Assembly: GCA_034440235.1 (NCBI GenBank)
Contig: JAWXBR010000052.1
Location: 1 to 26,443, forward strand
Direction of reading: 5' to 3'
Origin: JAWXBR01 sp034440235
Lineage (GTDB): Bacteria; Bacteroidota; Ignavibacteria; Kapaibacteriales; Kapaibacteriaceae
Length of the DNA stretch: 26,443 nucleotides
The stretch's first letter is position 1. Each line of letters opens with the position of its first letter. The notes beneath the pieces are model-generated. The model made no database searches. It was not told the origin of the DNA and was given only the letters and a program-made list of their open reading frames with translations. Both the position numbers and the translations under genes were made by a program. This document shows positions 6,455 through 15,196 of this stretch, piece after piece.

Positions 6455-9400
6455 CTATTTCAGGATGCGAAGTATCGCGGTTTGGCCAATAGTTGGCGTT
6501 CGCATGTTCACGAAGTAATTCCCCGAGCCTAGCCTACTGGTATCGACTTTAAACATGCGCGAACCTCGTGTGAGTTCACCATCGAACACAAGTGCGACAT
6601 CGCGGCCCACTTCGTCGACGACAACGATGCTCGTTCTACCGTTTTCGATTGTTTCGATTACAATCTCAACGGAGTTGTCAGCAGGGTTCGGAGTGAGTCC
6701 GACGATACGTGCAGTTCCGATTGGATTGAGCAGCCGCGCGCCCCCTACCAAACAGGTGCCGAGAAGGTGGAACTCGCCGTCGACAGACTCGATGAATACG
6801 TTTGCGCCTATTGCTTGTGCATTGAGTTGCGCAATTGGTGTGACGGTGTCGTTTCCGAGCATGACTTTAAAAGGCAATGTCGCAAGTATGGCACCAGCAA
6901 TTCCGGTCGCAGGTAGTTCGATGTCGATAACGCGTTCGCTGCCCTCGATGACACCACGCGGCGTTGCGTCTATCGGATCGAGCAATGTCGCATTCATCCT
7001 TAGCTGTACACCGATTGCTGTAGCGCCTGCAGTGTTTAGGTTGACTGCTTCATCAATCACGATGGGGACGTGTATGATGTCGCCCGGATAACCTTCGATA
7101 CGACCGATTGCAATCCTCGCATAGGACGTTACGCCACGTCCAGAAATCGCTGCAGTGGCTGCACCAGCGCACGTGCCTGCATTACCTGGAGTAGCCGCCA
7201 CAAAGTCGAGTATCAGACTAACGCTTCGCGATATAGTATCGGTTGCGAGGTAACTGATGTCAATTGTTACGCTGTCTTGCGCAGGAATTGTAATCGGAAA
7301 AGCACCTGTAGCAACAATGAATGGGTCAAAAGGGGGCGCTGTTGGAATCGTAATCGTATGGCGACTGGGGTTCGATATTACCAGTTGTCTGGTAATTGTC
7401 ACACCACCTACAACGCCGACGATGTCGAGGTTACGTAAGGTTATCACGGGACGTTCTATGGCACCGATGATGCGAACCTCCTTACGAACGCCGCAAACAC
7501 TGTCTGTCAATACAACGATCTCATCGATCATGCCTTCTGTACCTACAGTAACAGATATGCCGAGCTTTACTGTCTCACTTAACGCAAGAGGTAGTGAAGC
7601 CGAAGTGAGTTGAACGGCCGTCGCATCGGCATGGATGTGTGTTGGAACAGTGCCTGTATTTGAAATCGACACCGATGTTGTGACAAGCTGCTCCGGACAT
7701 AACAGACCAAGGTCGATAGTCTCGGCGCTAGTAGCGAAGGAAACTTCGTCCTTCTGTGCGGATAGAGGGATTGCAAACACGCTGTCGACAAACGAGTTGC
7801 TTGAAAACACAACGTCCGCCCTCTTCATACCGACTTGGCCTGGTCTGAACCGTATGTTAATTCTGGTTGAACTGTCCTGAGGAATCGTAATTGGCACTAC
7901 AACATTATCCAATGCGAAGTCACCAGCATCTGGACCACCAATTGCAACGTCAGAAATCACCAGGTTGCCGATGCCCAGATTATAAACAACGATAGTATCC
8001 TGTGCTTCGCTAGGACACACGATTGGGGCAATTGCAAGGGCTGTTGCGGAAATCATTGGTCCAGAAAGACGACCCTCACCAAACAGCGTCACCATAGCTG
8101 GTGAACCAACGCCCTCGTAGTCGAGCAGCAGCCTTCCGCTTGTTCGTCCGACGCTGGTCGGCGCGAAGCGCAGATCGACAACGGACGTCTCGCCCGGCTG
8201 CAGAGTGAGCGACCCTGCTCCTGCTAACGTCGAGAAATCTATGGCGTTGGGACCCGCGTGTCGCGAAGCATGCACAACAAGAGCGTCGTTACTAATGTTT
8301 TTTATCGTAGTGGCTCGTAAGGTGTCCTTACGACGCCCGACATCGACCAATCCAAAGTCGATGATGGTAGAAACAAACTCCAGCACGGGCAGCACACCTT
8401 CGCCGATGATGATTCGCTCTAATGTTTCGGATTGCGTTCTGATGCTGAGCGTTGCGGCCTTCTGACCTACGGATGTCGGTCTGAATCTGAACTCCACTGC
8501 TCTCGCACTGCCAGGGTCTACAGTAAACGGTGGCGCACCCGACACAATGCTGAAATCAGACGCATCGACACCCCCAACCTGAATATCGTCGACGCGAAAC
8601 GACAACACACCTGTGTTACGCACAACAGCTATTACTACAGAATCCTTTGCACGCCCTAAAAGGACCTTTCCCATATCTATGTCCTGGGCAAGGGGCTGCG
8701 GCGCAACAACAGAGAACGTCGCATCCGATACGTCGCGCTGAAGACCAGCATCGACTTCCCAGATGCGTGCAGTTAAATCGTTACTTGAAGTTGCAAGGCG
8801 AAGCCCATCGGCACTCCACTCAAGCTCTCTGATCAAGCCACGATGCCCGACAAGTTTTTCAATCAGCTTACCAGTGAGTGCATTCCAGACCATTGCAGTA
8901 TCGTTACTCGAGGTTGCTATCCAAACACCTCTCGAACTCCAGCCAATATTTTGTACGGGCGAGGCGTGGTCCCAGCTCTGTAAAAGCTGGCCGAATTTGC
9001 CATCCCATATCTTGACGGTGCCGTCTGCGCTTGCGGTGGCAACCTTATTACCATCCGGACTCCATGTCGCGTCCATTACATTACCCGTATGTCCGATAAG
9101 TGAAACAGGCTGGTCTCCAAACCCCCACTTTCTCCATATACACGCTACGCCGTTATTGCTAGCAACAAGCAGTGCAGTTCCGCTATCACCCCATTCAATT
9201 TTGTTAATAGTTCCTCCGCACCCGGAACGATCGGAGCGAATGCCCCCTGGCTTCGTATTGCGAATTTTGATGGCATCACTTCCAAAGGCATCAAGTCCAG
9301 AAATTGCAAATGCATTCCCATCCGGATGCCAATGCATAGCCGTCCATACACCTGCTTTGCCTCCAAAGGGCCAGGTATAGGCACCAGTTACAGGATCCCA

Positions 9401-11221
9401 TACTCTGCAATCTCCGTCCCAGCTTCCTGATACCAGTTGTGTACCGTCCGGACTCCACCCGATTGTCCTGACGCTGGATTCGTGTCCTATCAGCGATCTA
9501 AGCATGCTGCCGGAAAACGCGTCCCAGATAAGTAGTCGTGTGTCATTTCCAGATGTTGCCACCTTTGTCCCTTCCGGGTTGAACCGCGCCTTCGAAAGTC
9601 CGGACGTGTGTTCTCTCAGCGTGTGGATATCGTAACCTGTTTTAGCATCCCAGATTTTGGCTGTAAAGTCGCTGCTTGCCGTAAGTACTCTATCACCTTG
9701 CACGTCCCACGATACATCGATGACAAGACCGGAATGTCCCACAAGTACAACGCTGGCTTCGGTAAGAGGGATTGAGTCTAGGGGCAGTTGAGTAGCTCGG
9801 ATAAGATACTTATCGCTCGCAACTCCAGGTACTCGCCACCTATAGCTGCCTCCCGTCACATCATTCGCAACAACGGTCCAGGTCATGCCGGCATCGTTGC
9901 TGTATTCAAGTCGCACATGGTCTGTTAACGGAATTCCTGTCCACGTGATTATTGTATCCGACCCCGCAGCAAACAGTTCACCGCCGTTCGGAGCTACAAC
10001 CTTAAAGGTTTTTTGTGTGGGTCGCTTGCCAGGAAACGATCCACTCGCATAGAATGTGGTGCGACAGATATCACTCTCTATTGTAAACGATGCATAGGTA
10101 TACCCGCTGTCCACCGGAGTATAACTTACCGTGAGTTGCATGCTTTGTCCCGGCGACAGAGCAAATGTTTTCGGGTTGACGTCAAATGCTGCATGTGAAC
10201 TCGATATTGTCGACACCGTTGTTGCTGCTTGCCCGTTTGTTATGGTAATCGTCGTGTCGAATCGCACGGCCACTCTTTTGGAACGGATGTAAAGGGGCTG
10301 CGGAGTTACGACGATATCGGTAATGGCACCAGGTGACGATGTGTAGGTCCGTTCTGAAGTAACACCATTCCAGCCTAAGACAACAGACCGACCCGGCTCA
10401 GCGCAGGCGAATGCGCTCAACCATTCGACAGTGCACGGGGTACCATCCTGCGCGTCCATAAGGATGGTTTCGTAAACAGTATTAACATTTTCATTTGTTG
10501 TTAGATTCTCAAACCACATTCCGCCGGTCTGGGTGGAGATATCGCGAAGGCTTTGAGGGCATTGCATTCCAAGTGTAACACAATAGACAGCGCAATTCAG
10601 TCGCTGTGCTTCGGCAACAATGGCACCAACATTGGGTTGCTTCGAAGACTCACCATCAGTAAGAAATACAACCACCTTCTTGTACTTACCTCTTGCAGCA
10701 ATAACCAATCCTCCGGCACTTGGTGTGAGCAGTCCGACGTCGTAATCCGTTCCACCGTTTGCCTTCAGACTATCTGCTGCTGTTACGAGCTTTGCTCTGC
10801 TTGTTGTAAAATCCTGATTCAGGTAGTTGGCATCATCGAAACTCACGATTGCGCATTCGCTTGTTCCTAGAGGCAGTCCTGCTATCCAAACTTTCGCCGC
10901 TGTTATCGCAAGCTCGATATTCGGTTGCGTGCCCTTACCGTTGGACATCGAGCCGCTAACGTCCATTACAAGCACAGAAGACACAGCACTCGGGGGAGTA
11001 CCCGATGGACACGTGACCGACAGTACCGTTCGCGAGAATCCATCCTCGCGCACAGTAATTTCATTCAGGGACGGACGTGCTTGTTGCCATTGCGCATCGA
11101 AGGCATAAAATTGAGCAGAAATGCGTGAAAACAGAGATCCGTCGATATCGAACAGCGACAGGCTCTGGGCGCTCACAGCACAATGCGCAGTAAGCATCAA
11201 CAAAACGATCAATACGCGCAT
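6455..11221 (-). CDS. Giant T9SS-secreted protein: VWA, WD40 propeller, ASH/Hydin repeats, cohesin-like domain
   Basis: An upstream ATG at 11260 exists, but the ATG at 11221 starts a clean signal peptide (MRVLIVLLMLTAHCAVSAQ) after a strong AAGGAGGAG site, giving 1588 residues. Domains in order: von Willebrand A (about 80-260) with MIDAS DVSGS (Asp87, Ser89, Ser91), GGTDYD and LTDGES; beta-sandwich parts, including a PNGGE...ITW Ig-like segment (about 415-490); eight WD40 repeats (about 490-825) recognisable by GH...SPDG...KIWD spacing; several ASPM/SPD-2/Hydin-type (choice-of-anchor-D) repeats (about 825-1350); a cohesin-like domain (about 1365-1495); and a T9SS sorting domain (about 1508-1588, LTPNPADNSVEI to ILRILK). 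It is probably exported and surface-bound, serving in metal-dependent adhesion or as a protein scaffold. WD40 repeats on an exported protein are uncommon. The OmpA gene follows 2 nt later and may be a partner. The exact ligand is unknown. Confidence 0.93.
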   Translation of the reverse strand: MRVLIVLLMLTAHCAVSAQSLSLFDIDGSLFSRISAQFYAFDAQWQQARPSLNEITVREDGFSRTVLSVTCPSGTPPSAVSSVLVMDVSGSMSNGKGTQPNIELAITAAKVWIAGLPLGTSECAIVSFDDANYLNQDFTTSRAKLVTAADSLKANGGTDYDVGLLTPSAGGLVIAARGKYKKVVVFLTDGESSKQPNVGAIVAEAQRLNCAVYCVTLGMQCPQSLRDISTQTGGMWFENLTTNENVNTVYETILMDAQDGTPCTVEWLSAFACAEPGRSVVLGWNGVTSERTYTSSPGAITDIVVTPQPLYIRSKRVAVRFDTTITITNGQAATTVSTISSSHAAFDVNPKTFALSPGQSMQLTVSYTPVDSGYTYASFTIESDICRTTFYASGSFPGKRPTQKTFKVVAPNGGELFAAGSDTIITWTGIPLTDHVRLEYSNDAGMTWTVVANDVTGGSYRWRVPGVASDKYLIRATQLPLDSIPLTEASVVLVGHSGLVIDVSWDVQGDRVLTASSDFTAKIWDAKTGYDIHTLREHTSGLSKARFNPEGTKVATSGNDTRLLIWDAFSGSMLRSLIGHESSVRTIGWSPDGTQLVSGSWDGDCRVWDPVTGAYTWPFGGKAGVWTAMHWHPDGNAFAISGLDAFGSDAIKIRNTKPGGIRSDRSGCGGTINKIEWGDSGTALLVASNNGVACIWRKWGFGDQPVSLIGHTGNVMDATWSPDGNKVATASADGTVKIWDGKFGQLLQSWDHASPVQNIGWSSRGVWIATSSNDTAMVWNALTGKLIEKLVGHRGLIRELEWSADGLRLATSSNDLTARIWEVDAGLQRDVSDATFSVVAPQPLAQDIDMGKVLLGRAKDSVVIAVVRNTGVLSFRVDDIQVGGVDASDFSIVSGAPPFTVDPGSARAVEFRFRPTSVGQKAATLSIRTQSETLERIIIGEGVLPVLEFVSTIIDFGLVDVGRRKDTLRATTIKNISNDALVVHASRHAGPNAIDFSTLAGAGSLTLQPGETSVVDLRFAPTSVGRTSGRLLLDYEGVGSPAMVTLFGEGRLSGPMISATALAIAPIVCPSEAQDTIVVYNLGIGNLVISDVAIGGPDAGDFALDNVVVPITIPQDSSTRINIRFRPGQVGMKRADVVFSSNSFVDSVFAIPLSAQKDEVSFATSAETIDLGLLCPEQLVTTSVSISNTGTVPTHIHADATAVQLTSASLPLALSETVKLGISVTVGTEGMIDEIVVLTDSVCGVRKEVRIIGAIERPVITLRNLDIVGVVGGVTITRQLVISNPSRHTITIPTAPPFDPFIVATGAFPITIPAQDSVTIDISYLATDTISRSVSLILDFVAATPGNAGTCAGAATAAISGRGVTSYARIAIGRIEGYPGDIIHVPIVIDEAVNLNTAGATAIGVQLRMNATLLDPIDATPRGVIEGSERVIDIELPATGIAGAILATLPFKVMLGNDTVTPIAQLNAQAIGANVFIESVDGEFHLLGTCLVGGARLLNPIGTARIVGLTPNPADNSVEIVIETIENGRTSIVVVDEVGRDVALVFDGELTRGSRMFKVDTSRLGSGNYFVNMRTPTIGQTAILRILK

Positions 11222-11226
11222 AGATA

Positions 11227-11235
11227 CTCCTCCTT
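11227..11235 (-). promoter_or_regulatory. Strong ribosome binding site fixing the start of the 1588-aa gene
   Basis: On the minus strand AAGGAGGAG lies 5 nt before the ATG at 11221. It is the best Shine-Dalgarno sequence I see in the window and argues against the ATG at 11260. Most other genes here have weak or no such site. Confidence 0.65.
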
Positions 11236-11450
11236 GAAAGCGAGCCATTAACCCCAACATAACGGTTTGTTCGACAGTGTGCGTTTGTCGTGTAATAACA
11301 ACTAAGTGGGGTAATCGTTACGGGCCAGATCTCCATCCTATCAATGGCATACCACTTGCTTCGTTCCTGCCATATAGTATGGGGCTGCGGCAGGGGGCAT
11401 GACTTTGCTGAAAGAGCTATATAGAATTGCATTCTTTGTTAGGGGTACAT

Positions 11451-12842
11451 ATGAACTGGGCTCTACGCGCGTATCTGATACTCGTGGCCTGTACAGACCT
11501 CACATCTGCCGTCGAGCAACGGAGGCGTAGGTCCGCTTGGGGTTACCGTCAAGTCGACAGTCCCCATTACAGTGTCGACGTACGAGGCGTATCAGGGCAA
11601 TGGCAACCGCACGCGGTATTTTCCGGTTGAGACATGGGGTAAAGCATATCGCGTGTTCAGCGCTCCGCAAGATGAGTACAATGTGTCTCCCAATCTCCAG
11701 CGAAGAGCTGGACAGATTGTCGTCGTCGCGTCCGAGAACAGCACTGTCGTTACAATCAAATCACCGGTTGCCATTGCAGCAAATGCTGCCATTGGCACAC
11801 GCATCGCTCCGACTTACATACCCCATACTACCCCCTACTGGTTTTTTCGCTTCGTCTGCGCATTTCATTCGTAACAATTTTTACCAAGTATTAATGCCGG
11901 ATGAGTTTGCAGACACAACATTCGTTACCATTCCCATGCTGTACACAGCGGATCGTAGGAGTCAGGTCGAGAACTGGGTGCGAATTTTGGCTCTTGAAGA
12001 CGGTACCGTTGTAAGTCGGATGAATGTAGCAGGAACCGCCTATGTGCAAGTTGCAGTTATCAACGCTGGGAAGTATTATACCGATACTTCATTGACTAGA
12101 GCGACACGATGGAGGACATCGAAACCAGCACATGTAATGCAGTATGGGAAGTCGTTTGCGTTTCTGTTGCCCCCTGACGGAGTGCCCCCTAGCGGAGTGC
12201 CCCCTGACGGAGTGCCCCCTAGCGGAGTGCCCCCTAGCGGAGTGCCCCCTAGCGGAGTGCCCCCTGGCGGAGTGCCCCCTAGCGGAACACTCCTAAAAGG
12301 TTCAGAGTTGGCGCAGGGGCATCCCACTGTGGTAGCAGGTATGCCGACGATGATGGTTGTGCCAGGTGTATCGCGCTGGATACACGGTGGTGCGTTTTAT
12401 GCACCTGAAGGCATGGACAACTTTGTGTCGGTTGTCATGAAAAGTGCAGACGTCGGGTACGTTCGTTTGGATGGTGCCCTCATTCCAGGTAATAAACTTT
12501 TAGAGATTGCCGGCACCGACCTGGTCTATGCCAGCTCGGAAATTGGTGCAGGCGATCATCGTGTATCTGATTCAGGTGCCTCGTCGCTCGTGATGGCGTG
12601 GTCGTATGGATCGCTGGACGGACTGGCACAGGGTAGGGCATACGGAGAACCGCTTGGAGTCGCAACAGTGCGTGCCTGTTTGGATACGATTGACGTTGCC
12701 TCGAGCACCCGATTTATCAAGTGAGCTGCAAGCAGGTGCTGGCGTGTTCACGATGTCCATGCACGGTCGTTCGTGCGGCGCATACACGTTGCTCCTCGTA
12801 ACCACATCTTCACATCACGCCGTTCGATTTCTGTACGACTAA
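11451..12842 (+). pseudogene. Decayed IgGFc-binding-like T9SS protein gene (three frames, three deletions)
   Basis: Pieces of a protein homologous to those at 15982 and 21214 are spread over three frames. Frame of 11451: a signal peptide (MNWALRAYLILVACTDLTSA). Frame of 11521: GVTVKSTVPITVST through PQDEY to GQIVVVASE. Frame of 11819 up to the stop at 12724: YPILPPTGFFASSAHFIRNN, VMQYGKSF, GHPTVVAGMPTMM, APEGMDNF and MAWSYGSLDGLAQGRAYG. Frame of 11451 again at about 12745-12842: a sorting-domain-like end, CGAYTLLLVTTSSHHAVRF. Against the 21214 paralog the breaks lose about residues 25-110, 195-258 and most of the region after 540. A frame open from 11537 would join only the third piece to unrelated residues. 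The third segment also carries a 15-bp x 8 minisatellite. It is most likely a dead gene; sequencing error cannot explain losses this large. Confidence 0.82.
12167..12286 (+). repeat. 15-bp minisatellite, 8 tandem units (VPPSG repeats)
   Basis: There are eight contiguous 15-bp units of consensus gtgccccctagcgga. Unit 1 starts tt instead of gt, units 1 and 3 carry gacgga, and unit 7 carries ggcgga. In the homologous frame they read (L/V)PP(S/D/G)G. The array replaces a short variable loop just after the conserved MQYGKSF block; the intact paralogs have unrelated, non-repetitive residues there. Unit length is a multiple of three, so gain or loss keeps the frame. Confidence 0.97.
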
Positions 12843-12976
12843 CGATTTGCACCGAAGACAAAGGTTTCCGGCTCAACTATTCGTGGTGCGATTATGCTAA
12901 GTTTGTGCAGAACGTGGGTTCGTGACATACACTTGGTACACATTGGCTGGGCATATACACTAATAAAAGCACGTAA

Positions 12977-14092
12977 ATGAGACCATTGGGAGTTGATAGG
13001 CCGGTTGTGAATATCACCTTGAGCGTTGTTATATACCTACTGTGTTTGTTTGTCGCGCAGACAACAGCAGCGCAGACGAAGGGCGAGAGGGCGTATGAGC
13101 TTATACAGTCTGCGATCGTGGAGATGGACAATGGGAATCCTGACAAAGCGATAGTCATGCTCAGAAAAGCGCAAGCTCTCGACCCACAGGATATAAGCAT
13201 TACGTATGAGATTGCGTATGCGTACTACCTAAAGAAAGATTATAAGCAGGCAATTAAATTACTGTCGAAGCTGACGTCGCATAAGGATGATTTCGACCAA
13301 ATTCATCAACTGCTGGGTAATAGTTACTACGAAGAAGGAAAGCTCGAGAAGGCAATCGAAGTGTTTGACGCTGGACGTATAAAGTTTCTGAAGTCGGGGT
13401 GTCTACATCTTGCGCGTGGGACAGTGGAAAGAAACCGCGAAGAATACGATAAGGCCATCCAGTACTTCGAACGCGGCATTCAGGTAGAGCCTGCGTATGT
13501 ATCCAATTATTTGCACGCTGCAGAATATTATTACCATACTCCCGAATCGGTCTGGGCGATGATCTATGGTGAGTTGTTCCTTAATCTTGAACCAAAGACT
13601 CCACGAACAATTCAAATAAGTAAACAACTATACGATACGTACAAAGCCGATTTAATAGTCACGACAAAAGATTCGATATCGGTTTCTTTTAGTAAGAAAC
13701 CGACGATGACTGCAAACGAATTGTCTAACGCACCAAAAAACAAAATCTCATTCGAGACTGTCTACAAGTCGATTCACCTACAATGTCTGGCAAATGAGTC
13801 AGAGATCAACTTGAGCTCAGTGAATAGAATGAGGAAGTCGTTCATAGAGCGATACTTTGGTAGTGGATTTGACAAAAGCCACCCCAATATTCTGTTTGAT
13901 TACCAAAAACGCGTCCTCGATGCAGGCCATTTTGAAGCATACAATTACGAGTTACTCAAGAGTGGCAATCAAGAAGAATACGAGACATGGAAGGCCGCAA
14001 ACCCTAGAAAAAATCAAGAGTTTGCAGTGTGGACTGCTATAAACCCACTGGTCTTAGACGAACAGCACAAATTCTACCGGCTTCAGTATTGA
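12977..14092 (+). CDS. Secreted or periplasmic TPR-repeat protein
   Basis: This 371-residue protein has a hydrophobic segment (about 11-28, ending VAQTTAAQ) that looks like a signal peptide; a GTG at 13007 is an alternative start nearer to it. Residues about 38-171 hold four tetratricopeptide repeats, with patterns such as GNPDKAIVMLRKAQALDP, DYKQAIKLLSKL, GKLEKAIEVFDAG and EYDKAIQYFERGIQVEP. The C-terminal 190 residues are not repetitive and I do not recognise them. TPRs bind other proteins, so an envelope assembly or scaffolding role is plausible. The gene lies alone, 134 bp after the pseudogene and convergent with the VOC gene 6 bp away. The C-terminal half looks more AT-rich (about 40% GC in sampled lines) than the first half, which may mark a lineage-specific part. 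Confidence 0.88.
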   Translation: MRPLGVDRPVVNITLSVVIYLLCLFVAQTTAAQTKGERAYELIQSAIVEMDNGNPDKAIVMLRKAQALDPQDISITYEIAYAYYLKKDYKQAIKLLSKLTSHKDDFDQIHQLLGNSYYEEGKLEKAIEVFDAGRIKFLKSGCLHLARGTVERNREEYDKAIQYFERGIQVEPAYVSNYLHAAEYYYHTPESVWAMIYGELFLNLEPKTPRTIQISKQLYDTYKADLIVTTKDSISVSFSKKPTMTANELSNAPKNKISFETVYKSIHLQCLANESEINLSSVNRMRKSFIERYFGSGFDKSHPNILFDYQKRVLDAGHFEAYNYELLKSGNQEEYETWKAANPRKNQEFAVWTAINPLVLDEQHKFYRLQY

Positions 14093-14098
14093 GCGCGT

Positions 14099-14479
14099 CT
14101 ACTGCTCTTCGATCACCGACAGAATATTACCCGACGGATCTTTAAACCACGCAACGGACATTCCTTTACTACGTGAGATGCCGTTTTCGTCTGTCTTTAA
14201 GCCTGGCAAGTCATAATGTTCGAACGTCACACCCTTCGACTCTAGGGCGTTCATGGCACTGTTGATATCAGTGACGGGGAAGTTCAGCATGGTATACGTT
14301 GCAGGCTCGTGGTCGGCCTTTGGGTATACAACGATGTCGGCACCGTTCGCGAGATGGATTCTCAGGATGCCCATGGCTTCCGATGTGACGTCGAGTCCGA
14401 GTGTGTTGAGATAGAAGTCTTTGGCCTTGCTTATGTCTTTTACAGCAAAACCGCTGAAAGGACCCTTACTTTTGAACAT
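14099..14479 (-). CDS. VOC superfamily (glyoxalase/bleomycin-resistance-like) protein
   Basis: This is a 126-residue cytoplasmic protein with the paired beta-alpha-beta-beta-beta layout of vicinal oxygen chelate proteins. Module one runs from FSGFAVKDISKAKDFYLNTL to ADIVVYPK, module two from TMLNFPVTDINSAMNAL to WFKDPSGNILSVIE. The closing FKDPSGNILSVIE is characteristic of the superfamily. The first module lacks an obvious metal-binding His near its start, so metal dependence is doubtful. It is the last gene of a minus-strand cluster with two SRPBCC genes and a DoxX remnant. VOC, AHSA1-type SRPBCC and DoxX genes are commonly found together in Bacteroidota, so this is an ordinary member of that set. 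The substrate is unknown. Confidence 0.9.
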   Translation of the reverse strand: MFKSKGPFSGFAVKDISKAKDFYLNTLGLDVTSEAMGILRIHLANGADIVVYPKADHEPATYTMLNFPVTDINSAMNALESKGVTFEHYDLPGLKTDENGISRSKGMSVAWFKDPSGNILSVIEEQ

Positions 14480-14544
14480 CGAATGTGCCTGAGGTGTAGA
14501 TAATAGAAAAGGTTAGAGTATACACATTGACGCAAAGTGTCGGG

Positions 14545-14661
14545 TCAATGTGAAACATGTTTGCGCTGACGCATTGCGTCGATGCTCCACGGACCCGCTC
14601 CTGCGGCAGTTAAGTACAAGAAGATGAAGCAATATAGCACCGCCGGTTGGCCACCATTCAT
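14545..14661 (-). pseudogene. C-terminal remnant of a DoxX-family membrane protein
   Basis: A 38-codon stretch reads MNGGQPAVLYCFIFLYLTAA followed by GAGPWSIDAMRQRKHVSH and a stop. This matches the usual end of DoxX-like proteins: a GG(x)xALLY motif, a last transmembrane helix, then GxGxWSLDA. The three preceding helices are absent. The frame stays open upstream only by running antisense-style through the SRPBCC gene that ends at 14678. So a deletion has brought the tail of a doxX gene up against the SRPBCC gene. The fragment could in principle make a one-helix peptide from the ATG at 14661, but I favour a remnant. The surrounding 14480-14677 gap holds nothing else I can name. Confidence 0.62.
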
Positions 14662-14677
14662 GATCGGCCTGTGACAC

Positions 14678-15181
14678 TCATTTGTGATCTTTCGAAGCAA
14701 GAAATTTGTCAAGGCGCGAAAGGGTCTGCGTGCCCCCTTCCTCGGCCCCAAATTTTTTGGCGTCATCGACTGCTTCTTTAGAAGGGAAGAGCGAGCGTAG
14801 TTCGACGTTTGTTTTGTCGCCGAGCGCTTCAAACGAGACGGTGACTTTGAAGCTGCTTGGGTCGGCGTTTGTGCCGTTGTCGTGGTTGTAACACAAGCGC
14901 TTGGGGTGCACGATTTCGGTGAAGACCTGACGGTTGGGGTAGTCTGTGCCGTCCGGACCGTGCATGGTATAGAGCCAGCTGCCTCCGACGCGTCTTTGTT
15001 GGGAGTGTGAGGTGGTTGTGAAGCCATTCGGACCCCACCATTCGCTGATGTGCTCAGGATCGGTGAATGCCTCGAAAACTTTTTCGCGCGGCGCATTGAT
15101 GATGCGTGAAACGACCATCTCTTTTTCACCCGTAGCTTTTGGCGTCGCAGGTGCTGTGTCGGCTACATCTGTCGTGTTCAT
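14678..15181 (-). CDS. SRPBCC / AHSA1-type START-fold protein
   Basis: The product has 167 residues. After a low-complexity N-terminus (about 1-20, Ala/Thr/Pro-rich) the SRPBCC signature follows: VVSRIINAPREKVFEAFTDP, then EHISEWWGPNGF, GGSWLYTMHGPDG, FKVTVSFEALGDKTNVELR and a C-terminal helix GGTQTLSRLDKFLA. The START-like fold makes a helix-grip pocket for small hydrophobic ligands. AHSA1-type stand-alone bacterial members are mostly of unknown function and often sit with ArsR, DoxX and VOC genes. The gene begins 15 nt after the stop of another SRPBCC gene and has an AGGA site before the ATG, so the two form an operon. The paralogs share the WWGP and VGG blocks and probably arose by duplication. 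Confidence 0.93.
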   Translation of the reverse strand: MNTTDVADTAPATPKATGEKEMVVSRIINAPREKVFEAFTDPEHISEWWGPNGFTTTSHSQQRRVGGSWLYTMHGPDGTDYPNRQVFTEIVHPKRLCYNHDNGTNADPSSFKVTVSFEALGDKTNVELRSLFPSKEAVDDAKKFGAEEGGTQTLSRLDKFLASKDHK

Positions 15182-15196
15182 TCGTTGTCCTGAAGT

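Noticed and set aside
6555..11128. Several plus-strand frames of 60-205 codons across the giant minus-strand gene
   Set aside because: They lie wholly antisense to a coherent multidomain protein and show no recognisable domains of their own.
11222..11260. Start of the giant VWA/WD40 gene at 11260
   Set aside because: The strong AAGGAGGAG lies inside this extension, and the ATG at 11221 begins a standard signal peptide.
11537..11818. N-terminal part of the frame starting at 11537 as a real protein start
   Set aside because: Here the homologous sequence is in another frame (from 11521); the translation in this frame has no signal peptide and looks like an out-of-frame shadow.
12167..12286. 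CRISPR-like array or phase-variation switch
   Set aside because: Units are contiguous with no spacers, so it is not CRISPR. A 15-bp unit cannot change reading frame, so copy-number change would not switch the gene on or off.
12076..12327. Antisense frame with GGTPLGG repeats
   Set aside because: It is the mirror of the 15-bp minisatellite; repetitive DNA with a unit divisible by three stays open on both strands.
14662..15129. Long minus-strand frame covering the second SRPBCC gene
   Set aside because: Upstream of about 14665 it is a shadow of the SRPBCC gene rich in Ser/Arg/Thr. Only its last 38 codons match DoxX.
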